Positions 36,126 through 49,042 are shown, numbered from the stretch's first letter. The stretch: DNA of 64,000 bases from Strongyloides papillosus (GCA_005656395.1 SRSI01000017.1:558001-622000), one strand, 5' to 3'. Notes: a model not told the origin generated them from the letters alone. Numbers and translations: made by a program.

Positions 36126-36627
36126 TAGAGAAGAAAATGATAAAAAATTAATTGAATAGTAATTATTGTTTACCAAAATTATGAAATTGTTTTGTATGAA
36201 ATTTGACAATGTGTATAGGAAAGTTAACAAAGTTAAAAAGTGTCTTAAATCCAAAATTAATATAGAAACTTTACAGATTGTATACTGATTTATCCAAAAA
36301 CAAAACTTTGGTCTTAAGAAAAGAGAAGTAAAATGCAGATTTCAAAAAAACTACTTAAAAACATGAACCATTTTACTAACTTGATTTCAATTAAATATTT
36401 TTTTTATCCAAGTTATCTTCTGGTGTTAAGCGTTTGTATTCTGAAACATGTTAAAATAATACTTGTTAACTTATACTATATTGTTTTTTATAATTTTATG
36501 TTGTTACATTTGAATTAACCAAAATTTCAACATATTTTTTTTATCTGATTATTTGTTTTTTTTGTACAAGTGAAAACTAGATAAAATTTTATAAATTCTA
36601 TTTATTTAATAGAAGTCTGATTTCAAT

Positions 36628-36713
36628 AATATTGATATTTTTTTTATATGCATCAAAAATTGTATCAATATTTATTTTCATATAATTTTGCATGGTAATT
36701 ATTTGTATTTAAG
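36628..36713 (+). promoter_or_regulatory. conserved promoter of TTL copy D
   Basis: AATATTGATATTTTTTT at 36628-36644 and GTATTTAAG at 36705-36713, 28 bp before the ATG. Confidence 0.6.
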
Positions 36714-36740
36714 GAAACTTTATTTCCAAAATATTCAAAA

Positions 36741-37168
36741 ATGAAAGTTTTTAATATATTAACAGTATTTATAATTATTTCAACATCTAAGAGTGTTTTA
36801 CTGAGTTCAAAATTTCAGGTTACTATTGAGGCATATCCTGAATGCAAATGCGGTGGTCTTGAAGATGTTTATATGGTAGTTTCAAATAAAAAAACAGAAA
36901 AACGTTACGTCAGAAAAACAAAAAGATGTGAAAATAAATACCAGCTTACAGATCTATTTGAACAATATGATGGTGAACAAAATGGTAAGTAAATATATAG
37001 AAAAAATGATTAATTTATTTAAAAGATGTTTATGTTGGCTTTCTTCATTATAACTGTGATAAATTTGTTTATACTAGATTAAATCTTACTATGGATTGTT
37101 ATTCTATAACAAGAAATAACGGTAATCATGTAATGTATAGTTGTTACGAAGGTGAACCAACATATTAA
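36741..37168 (+). CDS. divergent transthyretin-like (TTL) secreted protein, copy D
   Basis: Exons 36741-36984 and 37026-37168, with a 41-bp phase-1 intron (GTAAGT...TTTAAAAG); 128 residues. The signal peptide MKVFNILTVFIIISTS is related to copies A and B. The mature part has EAYPECKCGGLEDVYMVVSN, a Cys in TKRCENKY, and in exon 2 VYVGFLHYNCDK, then NLTMDCYS and MYSCYEGE. The Cys pattern matches copies A and B (CxC, C, H-x-x-C, C, S-C-Y-E). The 3' flank keeps the CTTGGCAGAGAAAAAAGT sequence shared with copy A. Function unknown. Confidence 0.7.
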
Positions 37169-37838
37169 AAAAAATCTCTTGGCAGAGAAAAAAGTCATTG
37201 GAAGTAAATTTTTTTATTCTATTAATAATAAATAAAAAAGTTATATATTTCTTATCATTTATGGTTTTTTAAGATCTAAACATTGTAATATTACTTCTAT
37301 AAATTATTTTGAACATTTCATAGTTTTTTATTTATAATTATTTGTAAATATATTTATAAAAAAAAACAAATAAAGCAAAATGTTACGTGGATAAATTACT
37401 TTTAAAGATAAAATTTAAATGATTTTAAGTAGAAAAGATATAAAAAACCTGATAAATATATCAGACATCTACAACTCAATGATATCAAGTTTTAAAAAGA
37501 ATACGTAGAAAAAACGGCATAAAAAATTCATTCTGTCTATATGATATTTAGAATGTCAAATTCGTTATCAAAACACTTAAAAAAAAGTGTAACTTTTTAC
37601 AGTATAGTTATAAGAATATAATAAATTTTAATATAAAATTCATTAGTATGCGTATTTTTATCATTAGAAGTAGTTGTGTTTTTGTCGTTGAGCAAGAATA
37701 TAATTTTCTCATCTAATGTTTTATTTGTGCTTTAATTTTTATACTTAAGGCTTTTCTTCTTAATGCATAAAATTATCTAGAATCACGGGAATAACATTAT
37801 CCCAAAATCTACATCTTTGTTTTATATTTGTAGATAAT
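37169..37838. other. AT-rich spacer, nothing recognised
   Basis: After the shared TTL 3' flank no gene or known element was recognised up to the start of repeat family R. Confidence 0.4.
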
Positions 37839-37839
37839 T

Positions 37840-40745
37840 CTTTTCTTCTTATAAAACCAGACTTATACCCGCTTTCAGCAAGTCATAGCTAGTCCACAGA
37901 GCATATTTATTATAAAAGCATTTTTATACTAAATTATTAATCAAAGTTTCACACAGAGCTATGATACTGAAAAACAATTCGATTTTAGGACAGTACCTTT
38001 AGACAAAGAGAAATAATTTCATCTTTTGTCTACAGTTGTCATAAAAAGGCAATGGTGTCCCATGAAAGTTCGATTGATAAGAATAAGTTGTACACATATT
38101 TTTATTGTAGGAAAATTGGTTTTCCATTAACTCTATATAATATCATGTGTATTTATAAAAATTAGAATTATCTCCAGATTTCTTGGCATCAATGATATAT
38201 TTTTATGATACAAATATGATATTATAGTTGTTTTGTAACCAATAAAATGAAAACCATTAAGAGCATTAAAATAACTGTTGAATTATTTGTTGAAAAAAAA
38301 CGGAACCTTAACATTTTTTTTAAAATATATGGACTTTTTAATTGAAAAATTTTAGTGAATAATTTTTTTAGACTTTTTATTACTATGTTTATATAGAAAA
38401 AGTTACTTAATGGGAGAAATATTTTATCACTAATTACAACAAGTTTCAAAGAAAGCTATAATTAGTTAAACTAACTTTATTTTTTAATGTTCAATGAAAA
38501 ACGCTTTTTTTGTATATCAGTATATTAATAATGCTTCTTAATAATAAACAATTATAAAATTACATTATTTTAAATTCTTATCTGTCACATTTTTAAAAGT
38601 ATAAAAATAAAATTAAATATACAGCAAATCTAAAAGATCCGTAGTAATGTTTCTATGTAGAAATAATTATGCTGTAATATGCGAAACAATAATAAATAAT
38701 GTAAAGGTACTATACTTTTAAAAGATTTTGATTGCAAAAATGAGGTAAGATTTCTGAAACACATATGAATAAATGAGTAATATTCTATAAATTGGCCAAT
38801 CTTATTATTGTTTAAAATTTTAGCCTGGGCATGAGAGTTCTAAAAAAAGTATATATCTAGGTAACTCTTTTTTTAAAATTAATAAAATTAAAGTATTTAA
38901 ATAGTAATGGCAATTTTTTCAAATTATCTAGTAATGTTATACATGTTTGACGAAGGTCTTTTTGATCTATTAGAATAATAAAAATATTTTCATTAACTAC
39001 TTCAAAAATTAATTGAATATAAATATTTATTAATTAATTTTGGCAAACACTGATAAAACTCTATTTCATTTTATGTCACATAATGTTACTGTCTTTTTTT
39101 TAATCTTATTATCATTAATTTAAGTTTTTTTAAACAAGAAAGACGCATATGACTTTAAACTTATCAGGAAAATGTTCGTAAAAACCAATAGTTTTTGATG
39201 ACCACTTTAGATAAAAGAAAAATTTTTTTCTCTTTGACCAACGACTGTCCTAAAATCGAATTGTTTTTCAGTGTCATAGCTGTGTGTGTTGTAAATAAAA
39301 AAATTGTTTAATTAAATTACGTATTTATGGAGAAATAAAATAACTGAAAATGCATTGTTATAATATTTAAAATATTTCTAGATTTGAGAATCGTTTTGTA
39401 ACGTTTACATTTATTGAAGCTGATTAGTTAAATATAAAATCCACCCAACAAAATGAATCTTGTTTAAATCGAAAAGGTTGATAAAAATAAATATTTTAAT
39501 CATTTAAAGTAACAATCTAATTGACTTTCTATCATATATTTGAAATTGATATAAACAATTTAATATCATTGCTCTATTAAATAAATATTTATCTTTATTT
39601 TACAAAAATATAAACGAAAAAAATCAAAAAAACTGATACCTAAAAATATCTTCTTTTCTTTTTAATCTACAAACTTCGTTATAGTTCCCACATTATATTC
39701 CAATCTTTGATATATGTACTAAACTTAGTTTTATTTACTTTAAACAACTTTGATAAAGTTATAACATGAGAAAATTTTAATTTTAACTCAAAAAATGGTC
39801 ATCGCTTTTTGGTCATAACTTGATTCATCTTTTATTAATCTTTTTAATACTAAGTTTTCTCATCATTTCATACTCGTACTTTCTAAATAAATCATAAAAC
39901 CAAAAATTTTATTTATGTCCTACATGGATAGCCTGTTTCACCCACACGTTAGTGTAGTGATATATTTTAATTAATAAATCTATCAAGTCTCTAACAATTT
40001 ACTTTTGCAAAAGTTATTTAAAAGACAAAACTATACAGAAACGTGTCCAAAAAAGTAGTGTTCATTAGAAATAACATGACCATAAATAGACTAAAAGTTT
40101 TGAAATCTATTTTTTTCTAAAATAAAAAAAATGCATGCATTGGCTTTTTAACCATAAAAAATTACCAGGTTTGTAAAGAGTTGTATCTGGAACAAAATTG
40201 AATTTTACGAAAAAAATAAAAAAAAAAGAAAATGTTGACATTTTAATTAACAAACCTTTTTGCTTGTTAAATTATAAACTATTTTAACTTTTATTTTTAA
40301 AGTTAGACTTTATTCTGTTTAACAGATATTATTTTATTTTTTTTCATCAATTTATGAGTAATTTTTGCTTTTTACTTTTTTTTAATATAGTTATCATTCT
40401 TCGGATAATAACTGACCCAATAATAAATCAAATTCAATATCATAAGGCTTTCGCACTACTCTGGAATTATACCTTTTTAATGAAATATAAAGCACTTAAT
40501 TTCATTAACTTTGAGAAGACTTTGTCGAGTAACAAAACTATGTAAAAAAGTTCCAAAACAGATTTTTTTAAAGATAACTTGATCAATTGTTGTTTAAAAC
40601 ATTTAAGATCTGTTTTTTCCCTTAAGTTAGAAAAAAACACATTATTTGGCTATTTATCTATAAAAATCGGTTAACATTAAAGAGAATTATGATAAAGACA
40701 AACTTTTTTTTGTTTTTTTTTATTATAGGAGAAATTAAAAATTGA
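37840..40745 (-). repeat. family R interspersed repeat, copy 1, with a nested element
   Basis: Read on the minus strand it starts near 40740 (AATAAAAAAAAACAAAAAAA, then TTTGTC), runs through the module 'ATCGATTTTTA...AAACACATT...GGCTATT', and ends near 37850 with CTAGCTATGACTTGCTGAAA, a signature also found at the ends of copies 2, 4 and 5. A 1.34-kb TIR element at 37950-39288 is nested inside. The R text on both sides matches the uninterrupted copy at 56695-58175 (AAATTATTAATCAAA, then AAAAAATTGTTT). No coding capacity. Confidence 0.65.
37950..39288. mobile_element. 1.34-kb TIR element nested in repeat R
   Basis: The left end, CACACAGAGCTATGATACTG, then AAAAACAATTCGATTTTAGG and ACAGT, is inverted at the right end (39185-39288: ACTGTCCTAAAATCGAATTG, then TTTTTCAGTGTCATAGCTGT). 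Similarity continues for roughly 80-100 bp inward. No transposase is recognisable; the minus-strand frame at 38222-38449 is not identifiable. Class unknown. Confidence 0.7.
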
Positions 40746-41235
40746 GAAAGATTTTAGATCTTCAAAATTCATGTACATTTCTGAAACTCAAATTGATGTA
40801 ATTTTTTTTATTTAAATGAAATTTTATTATTGTTGTTGATTATAAAAAAGCAACTGATTATCTATCTATTTCTGAAAAATAATAAAAGTATAATAGTTGA
40901 ATTGTTGCATATTTAAAGCTAAATATGTCTTAATTGTTTGTCATGGTATAAAGCATCTCTTAGAAATTATTTAAATTAGATGTTTTTACGGTAGCAACGT
41001 CATTATTTTTAATGTTACTAATTTGCTAATCCCAAAACTTAAATTTAATTTTAATATTTTTAGGGGTTAAAATTATTTATTTTTGAGGTTGTATAGAACC
41101 TGGTATTGTTAAGGGAATTTTGATAATTTTAAGGTAAAAATTTTGTTATTGTTATTTTTATTGTAAAATTTAATAGGCGTTGTACCAGATTAAATAAAAT
41201 ATTTAACTTAATCTCAATATATATGTTAAATTTTT
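40746..41235. other. AT-rich spacer, nothing recognised
   Basis: No gene or element is supported between repeat R copy 1 and FB copy 4. Confidence 0.35.
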
Positions 41236-41239
41236 TGAT

Positions 41240-42165
41240 TTAAAAAAGCTATAGATTTTGTCAAGTTTTTAACATTGTTTAACAAAAATATTTTGATAAA
41301 ATAAATATCCATCAAATACGTATAGTACCATTCATTGTAATTAAAATTGAAAAAACATATGATTTGTCAAATATTGACTATTTTTATAATATTTCTAGCA
41401 TTTAAAGAATATATAACTTTGTTTAATTTTTTAACATCAATAATTTTTATTAAAAAATATTTACAATATTATTCTATTTTTGATTATTAGATTTTCGTAT
41501 TCATACACAAAAGGTATAAAAATAAAATTAAAAGATACAATACTCTAAAAACACGTAAAAATGTTTTTATAATGTAACAGCTTTGCAAGTAGTGTGAAAA
41601 AATGGTAAATAATGTAGAAAAATTGAAAAAATATTTTCATAAAATGTTTGAGTGATAATAGTTATTACAGTTTTCTGAATAATATGTAAACAAATATTTA
41701 ATATTATGTTAATTAACATGTGTAAGTAATTATAATAATGATATTCAGCATCATAAATATAAGAAGAGAATATTTATGTTTTCATTTTTCATCAAAAATT
41801 TAAGAATAGTGATGTTCGAGAAATCATAATTTTGTTTAAAAGTAAATGCAATTAATAAAATTATATCTTTTAGAAAAGACTTTATTTACTCTACCAGAAT
41901 ATAAACTAAACGTTTTTTAAAATTACCACATTGAAATTTTATTGTTAAATATCATTAAAATTTTTAATTAATTCACGGTTTTTTGTATATTAAATATAGC
42001 TGTTGGATCTCTATAGCTATGGTGTTCAAGAAATATTTAGATATGTAGTTGCTTTAATATAATCAGCGACAATCATTAAAATATCTTCCAATACAAAAAA
42101 GTTACACACATTAAAGTTATATTTGCACATTAATTTTGAAAATTCACAACTCTACACAGAATCCC
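41240..42165. repeat. decayed foldback (FB) element, copy 4
   Basis: Closely matches FB copy 3 from GCTATAGATTTTGTCAAGTT to CACAACTCTACACAGAATCC, without the mariner. It lies upstream of TTL copy C, so the FB element appears to have been duplicated together with the gene. Confidence 0.6.
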
Positions 42166-42681
42166 GATTTTTTTTAAACTAGAAAAGAAAATGATAAAAT
42201 AAATTATTTCAATAGTAATTATTGTTTAAAAAGATTATAAAACTGTTTTGTATAGAGTTTGACATTATGTAAAGAATAGTTAACAAAGTTAAAAAGTGTC
42301 TTAAATCTATAGTTAATATAAAAAGTTTACAAACCGTACACTGTTTCTTCCGATAACACAACTTTTATTATAAGTAAAGAGAAGTAAAACGTAAATCTCA
42401 AAAAGTACTTAAAAACATAAATCATATTACTAACTTGATCTTATCTATATATATTTTTTTATCCAAGTTACCTTCTAGTGTAAAGCGTTAGTATTTTGAA
42501 CATATGTTAAATTAATACTTCTAAGCTTTTATTCTATTGTTCTTTATGGTTTTATGTTGTTATATTTGAATAAACCAAAACTTTACCATATTTTTTGTCT
42601 GATTGTTTGCTTTTTTAGTACAAGTCAAAACTAGATAAAATCATAAAAATCTAATTTATTTGATAGAGCTTTGACTTTAAA

Positions 42682-42813
42682 AATATTGATGTTTTTTAAT
42701 CTTAAACAAAGAAATCAATATTTATCTTCAATTATATTTGTTGCTTTTTCGATCTTTCTAAAATTAAATATTTATTTAAAGATAATATTGTATTATAATT
42801 TTTAGTATTTAAG
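42682..42813 (+). promoter_or_regulatory. conserved promoter of TTL copy C
   Basis: AATATTGATGTTTTTTA at 42682-42698 and GTATTTAAG at 42805-42813, 40 bp before the ATG. Confidence 0.6.
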
Positions 42814-42852
42814 GCAATTTCACTTTCAAAATATTGAAGTAATATATTTAAA

Positions 42853-44771
42853 ATGAAATTTTTAACAATATTAATAATCTTTTTAAATATTTTTTTATCT
42901 AATAGTTGGAGTTATTACTGGGACAGTGAGCTATATGAAGTTCATGGTCTTGCAATACCACAATGTTTTCCAAACAAAAGAAAAGAAAATGTTTCCGTGA
43001 AAGTGGAAATCCCAAATCTTAGCCTTTCTGGGCAACCTATTGTTGATTATTGTAATGAAAATTTTACTGTTGTTCTTCAGAAAGTGCCAGTATATAGAAT
43101 AAATGATGGTGGTAAATAAATATACAGGGTGGTCCACGTAAGACTCCCCAGACATTTGAATATGTAGCTCTGCGTGTATTTAAACTACAAATATAGTATT
43201 ATACTCATTTTGTAGCTAAGATACATATGATACTAAATATATAGATTTCACAACGAAATGTGGATTCTGGGTGGAGTTATAGACCTTCAAAAATTGGGTT
43301 CACTTTTCGACTTTCACTAAATGTAACTTTTTTATTTGGAAAGATAGTTTTAAAATTATTGCAGATTCTGAAAGTACAAAGTCTTTTGTACTAACTTTTA
43401 AAATTACATGAAAATTGAAGTACGGCAACTATGTTAAATTTTTAAATAAAAGTTAAAAATCTTGGTTTTTGCCAAAAAAATCGATGTTTTTAAGAAAAAA
43501 CATTTTAATCAGGTAATTTCTAAACATTTTTTACTAATATTCTGATAAAGTAAGCAAAGCTCTATCGAATAAGTATATAATTGTTCTGAACAGTTGACTT
43601 TGAAAGAAGTTATGATTTGCCAAAGTCGACTTTTTGACACTTCTATTTGAAAGTTAAAATACAAGTAATACTTTTCTCAATCTTTATGGTATCCTAATAG
43701 CAATAATAACGCTACCTATCCATATTAGTTTACAGATTATTACTTGTTTGTTCATAAATCGTCTAAAGAACTGAAATATTCTTTATCACCTAAATTCAAA
43801 AAAAAATGATTTTTCTAATATTTTCACACCATTTACAATTATTTTATACTATTTTGTATAGATATTACTCTGTAAGAACAATTAAAATGTGTTTTTTTAA
43901 TTTTTTGTATATCCACTCATAATCTCATACCCTGTATTTTTAAAATATGAGCGAGTTTTTATCAAATAAGGGCAATATTTTTAATACTTTTAAAAATAAA
44001 AATATCCGTGCCTGGAAATTTGAAAAATATTGACATATTTTTTTTTATAGAATTATTGAAAAAAATAGTCACTTTTGACTATTCATAACTTTCTTCAAAC
44101 TCAATTAAATTTAGTGACACTATACTTATTCGATAGAGCTTTGCTTACTTTATCAGAATATTAGTAAAAAATGTTTAGAAATTACCTGATTAAAATGTTT
44201 TTTCTTAAAAACATCGATTTTTTTGGCAAAAATCAAGATTTTTAACTTTTATTTAAAAATTTAACATAGTTGCCGTACTTCAATTTTTATGTAATTTTAA
44301 AATTTAGTACAAAAGACTTTGTACTTTCAAAATCTGCAATAATTTTAAAACAATCTTTCCAAATAAAAAAGTTACATTTAGTGAAAGTCGAAAAATGACC
44401 TAAATTTCAAAAGCCCACAACTCCACCCAGAATCCACATTTCGTTGTGAAATCTAAAGATTTAGCATCATATGTATCTCAGCTACAAAATGAGTATAATA
44501 CTATATTTGTAGCTTATATACACGCAGAGCTACATATGCAAATGTCTGGGGAGTCTTACGTGGGCCACCCTGTATAAAAAAAGTTATTTATGTATTATTA
44601 GGAATTACGTTTAAATTTATGTATAAAAGATCTAGGAAATATTTTACAAGAATAATGCCAAGAGATTGTGATATACGAGCTTGGGAAGACAGTAAACAAC
44701 GTTATTATTGTCGTTTTAAAAACATCAGACCAAAAACTTTATCAAAAAAGACAACAAAATCAGGGAAATAA
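42853..44771 (+). CDS. divergent transthyretin-like (TTL) secreted protein, copy C, with a transposon in its intron
   Basis: Exons 42853-43111 and 44602-44771 with a 1490-bp phase-1 intron; 142 residues. The signal peptide is MKFLTILIIFLNIFLSNSW. The mature part has AIPQCFPNKRKENVSVKVEI and DYCNENFTVVLQKVP. Exon 2 gives GITFKFMYKRSRKYFTRIMP, RDCDIRAWEDSK and YYCRF, parallel to the RMP...C...YYxC layout of copies A and B, then a basic tail. The intron is at the same position and phase as in the sister genes (where it is 41-42 bp) but holds a 1448-bp foldback element. GT and AG ends are intact, so splicing may still work. Function unknown; the second exon was assigned by paralogy, so this model is slightly less certain. 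Confidence 0.65.
43125..44572. mobile_element. near-intact foldback (FB) element, copy 5, inside the TTL copy C intron
   Basis: Starts CAGGGTGGTCCACGTAAGAC and ends GTCTTACGTGGGCCACCCTG, flanked by TA (or TATA) on both sides. The two arms are about 530 bp each and near perfect inverted copies (for example GGATTCTGGGTGGAGTTATA against the right-arm ACTCCACCCAGAATCC). A roughly 380-bp non-coding centre separates them. There is no transposase, so it is a foldback or long-TIR non-autonomous DNA transposon using a TA target. Its high arm identity compared with copies 1-4 and 6 marks it as the youngest. Confidence 0.85.
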
Positions 44772-44789
44772 ATTCTTTTACTAATCCAG

Positions 44790-46140
44790 TTTTAGATCTA
44801 CCTTTGGCAAGTCATAGCTGATATAGCATATGCTATTATTGAAGCGTTTTAGTTAAATAAAAAATTTTGTTTTATTTTCGCCAAAAAATTTCAGTTATTA
44901 CAAGGAAAATTGTTTACGACAATAAAGTGTCCAAAAAATTAGTGTTTTTTTATGATAACTTAACTGCTTTTGGCTAAAACGTTTTGATATCCGTTTTAGT
45001 TTTATTTAAAAAAATACATCTATTGACTGCTAAATAATAAAAATTGATCAAGTTTGAAAATAATTATGTCTGAAACAAAATTAACTTTAATCTATAATAA
45101 AAAAAAGCAAGAAATTTTTACTTAAAATAACTTCTTTTTGTTTTTAAGCAACAAACTTCTCTACAGTTTCATTTTTTAAGTTGAACTTAGATTTATATAA
45201 AACATTTTATTGTACTTGATTTTATCAAGTTTTCCTAAGTTTTATCACCTAAACTTTTTAATTTTTTCTAAAGAAATAGTCATAACTCTTTGGTTTATAA
45301 CTTAGCGAATTATTTATAAATTCTAATATTGTTTTGTTTCCCTACTATTTCAAAAATAGTACTTTTGAAATGATTCATAAACTTAAAAATTTTATTAACT
45401 TCTTAAAGTGTTACTTCTAAAACAAAACTATGTAAAAACACGTCTAAAAAAAGATGTTTTTTTAAAAATAACTTAGTCACTTTTGAACCAAAAGTTTTAA
45501 AACATATTTTACGCACTAAGCTAAAACAAAACGTTTCTGAATACTATTTAATCATAAAAAGTGGTCGTGTTTAAGAAAAATAGTGCTGAAAGCAAAATTA
45601 ATTTTTATAAAAACAATAAGGAAAAAGCGAAAATGTTAACATTTAAATTAATATAACTTCTTTTGTTGTTAAGTTATAAACTTCATTAGACTCTTATTGT
45701 TAAAGTTAGACTTAAATCTATATAACAAATATTACACTACTTATTTTCATCAGGTTATTTCTAAGTTATAACTATTTATTTTTTAAATCTTTTTTCAATG
45801 TGGTCATCCTTCCTCGAACTATAACTCGGTCAAATTTTAATACAATTTCATATTATTTTGTTTCGGCACTTTTTTGGAATTTGACTTTTCAAATGACGTA
45901 TAAATCATTGTCTCTTATGTATTTTAAAATAACGTTATTCCGTGGTCAAATCTATGCTGAAAAAGTCAAAAAATGATTTTTTTTAAGATAACATGGCCAA
46001 TTATAGCCAAAATCTTTTAGGACTAATTTCCTTGATAAGTTAGAAAAAACACAATTTTTAAGTATTTATTCAAAAAAATCGGTTAGATTTGAAAAGAGTT
46101 ATGTGAGAGAAAATTTTTTTCTTATTTCTTTTTATTAAAG
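44790..46140 (-). repeat. family R interspersed repeat, copy 2
   Basis: Minus-strand start near 46130 (AAAAAGAAATAAGAAAAAAA, then TTTTCTCTCACATAACTC); end signature TCAGCTATGACTTGCCAAAG then GTAGATCT at about 44800. Internal modules repeat about every 500 bp (AAAAACAC...TTATTTTTAAAAAAAC text at about 45000, 45480 and 45980). No coding capacity. Confidence 0.65.
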
Positions 46141-47800
46141 ATTGTTTTATTTTGAAAATAAGCTCAAAACTTTTAATGTTGTATATTTTTACTTGAAATC
46201 GTCATGTAATAATGGATCTTAATGCTTTATAAAAAATCATTTAGTCTATCAAATGATTATAATATTTTTAAAAAATATTCACGTTAGTTTTTATGTAGAT
46301 AATTTTCTTAAGAAAAATGATACTTATATGAATTTCTATAAGGTTTTTCAAATTTAAACTTTTAAACATAGTTTTAAAATATTTTGTATTACATGGATGG
46401 AATTGTAAAAAAGCATAATATCACTACAATCCGCAAATTATAACAAAGACTATGATCGTTCAACTGGTATAAGTATTTTTAGATACATTCTGTACTTATA
46501 AAATAATAATTTCTTTCATAACCAAAAATGATCAAAGACTATGATCGTTCAACTGGTATAAGTATTTTTAGATACATTCTGTACTTATAAAATAATAATT
46601 TCTTTCATAACCAAAAATGATCATTGAAAAAAATCTCTTAGAATTTGCCAGTGGGTTACCATGAAGCAAAAAATTTTTAGATATAGTAATTTTATTTGGA
46701 ATTTTTCTTTTTTAGAGAAAATAATATTTTCTCTGGCCAAGAAAAGACCACCATAGCGAGTTTGCTAACTATGAAATAACAAAGTAACTAATAAGGAAAA
46801 AATAGTGATTAGCGAAACGAGTGGGCTGTTTGTTTAATATCAAACATCAAAAAAGTATTGTTTCATGATCGTGTTTGTTTAAAGCACAAAAATTAAAATA
46901 AATGTTCTAAAAATATTTTAAAAATTCAGATACTGCAGAAATATAAAAATATTTACAGAAAAGTAATAATCCGTATAAATGTTTTTCTTTTTTGTTAAAA
47001 AAATATTTAATTTAAAACGTTGCATAATATTTCCGAATTTCACTAATTTTTTATCTTAAAACTAGAAATTAAATTATTGAACAGGTAAGAAGAAAAACTA
47101 AAGAAATACTATTCAGATTTATTGCATTTTAAAAACGTATGCAATTTTTAATTATCTGCTAAGCCAGCGTTAAACAATTTTATTCGAGCATTAACCTCTA
47201 ACAACATCCTAATTTTTTAAATAATAAAAAATAACTTTTTACACATTAATGTTACGATTATTATTTATTAAAAGATCGAAATAACATTTAAATTTTTGAG
47301 AAAATATGAAATAAACACTCCCACAACAAGACTATAAAAGAAAGAAAATAAAGATAGACTTTCAATTGAGTTGTTATCGTGAAATAAATAAATATAACGT
47401 CTTTTTACTATCATTTTACTTTTTGTTTTTGCTTAAATTTTAAATAAAAACTTCTTTTTTTCTTTGTTTATATCCCCACTACACTTTACCGAATTTTATA
47501 ATCTTTTTTGATCAAAATAATTTAACGTAATAATTTGTTCAGAAGATGTTTTTGATAGTTTTGTTAAACATATAATTAAATTTTTTTTGCAAATTTTTAA
47601 TGTTTGCTATAATGCTTCAATATCAACATTTGTTTTGTTCAACAAACTCTACACTATTTATATTGTTTTCAAACTTTTATAGTAGTGATTGAAAAGTTTG
47701 ATCAGTTGATAAAATATGTATTAATGTTATTTAATTAACTGAATTTTTACTGCCAAAAAAGTGTATTTAATCGTCAAATTAATTTTATTTTATCAAAATA
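46141..47800. other. AT-rich stretch upstream of the astacin-like gene
   Basis: Apart from the 89-bp tandem duplication at 46444, no gene or known element was recognised. Confidence 0.4.
46444..46621. repeat. 89-bp tandem duplication, two identical copies
   Basis: The block beginning CAAAGACTATGATCGTTCAA occurs at 46444-46532 and again, identical by eye, at 46533-46621. The identity points to a recent duplication or an assembly artefact. Confidence 0.85.
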
Positions 47801-47821
47801 GTTTTTTCTTTTATTTTAATA

Positions 47822-49042
47822 ATGAAGATATCTTCAATATTTCTTTTGATTCCACTATGCATAATGCAAATTGTAAGTTTTTAAAGTTAGAAAATAATAT
47901 ATTTTTAGGCGTCGGAAGAAGCTAGTAAAAAAAGTGTTGCAAGTGCTTTATCTCCGAGACAACCTCCACCATACTACAAACCATCTCCTGGGATTATCTA
48001 TTATCATTATCAAAAAGATATATCAAGTAGCAAATTAAAAAGAATATTTCGTCAAATAAATAGATTTACATGTTTGAATTTTCATGAAAAAAAAGATAGC
48101 CCAGTTGAAGGAGAAATTGGTATTAACTTTGAAGTAAATGAAAGAGAAAATAAAGTATCGTTATCTAGAGATCTAAAAAGTCCAACAATTGTATCCTTGA
48201 AAAAGGATGTGTATGACAATAATGCAAACCTATCTTTTTACATCGGTCTTGCTCTAGATATAATTCCAGAAGTTAAACGTCATGATAGAGAAGTTGACGT
48301 GACAGTTCAAATGAACAATGTCCAAGAAGGTTTTGAGCAATACTATAATGTTGCACAGCTAGATGAAATATCATACCTTGTAGATACAGAGTTTGATTTT
48401 AAGTCACCAATGTTTTTTGGTTCCAAATTTGGTAGTAAAGATAATAAACCTACCTATGATGTTAAATTGTATAAAGATTATGAATATTTTTCTAATGGTG
48501 TTAAAATTCTTCGACATAATGATTATAAACATATATTTAATCATTATTGTCCTATGACTAGAGAAAACGATTGTAAGAATGGCGGGTATTACCCACCCAT
48601 AGATGAATTCAAATCAAAATGTAAATGTCCGGAACATTTTGATGGATTAAAATGTCAATATCTTAAAAAAAATGAAGGTGGTTGTATATCGCAGGAGCAA
48701 GAGGTGACTGCAAAAGAAACTAAAGATGAATTAAGACTAAAAGTAGGCAAAGGAGTTTGCTACTTTAGAATATCATCGAAAAATGATAAAAATGTATCAA
48801 TTACTATTGAACAATTAGTACTAAAAAATGGTGATTGTGAAACATTTAAGTCAAACGTAGAAGTTTTGGTTCGTAATGATAAAGGTGCAGCGGGCATCAA
48901 TTTATGTAAAGATAAAAGTGAAAGTATTTCACTTCCTAAATTATCTAAGGAAGTTATTCTCGTGTTAAAAAGTTATGATGACGATACATTTATAAAATTT
49001 TCATATCAAGCTGCACCTGAAGAAGTATCAATGAGTGCTTGA
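47822..49042 (+). CDS. inactive astacin-EGF-CUB secreted protein (pseudo-metalloprotease)
   Basis: Exon 47822-47872, a 36-bp phase-0 intron (47873-47908), then exon 47909-49042; 394 residues. The signal peptide MKISSIFLLIPLCIMQI fills exon 1. The astacin-like domain starts at IYYHYQKDISSSKLKRIF and has TCLNF. Where astacins carry HExxHxxGxxHExxRxDR, this protein reads FYIGLALDIIPEVKRHDR: all three zinc His (F, L, P), the catalytic Glu (Y) and the Gly are gone, while the R-x-D-R end remains. The Met-turn SxMHY is SPMFF, so the Tyr ligand is lost too. NDYKHIFNHYC closes the domain. An EGF module (CKNGGYYPP ... CKCPEHFDGLKC) and a CUB-like domain (about residues 250-390, RNDKGAAGINLCKD) follow. 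The usual long propeptide is missing. It cannot be a zinc protease as read; binding or decoy roles are inference. A paralogue lies at 53698-54942. Confidence 0.88.

Noticed and set aside
41090..41120. let-7-like text (GAGGTTGTATAGAAC)
   Set aside because: Only part of the microRNA is matched and no hairpin surrounds it.
48074..48076. Start of the first astacin-like protein at an internal codon
   Set aside because: This codon is TTG, not ATG. The frame continues upstream through TCLNF to a spliced signal-peptide exon at 47822, exactly as in the paralogue.
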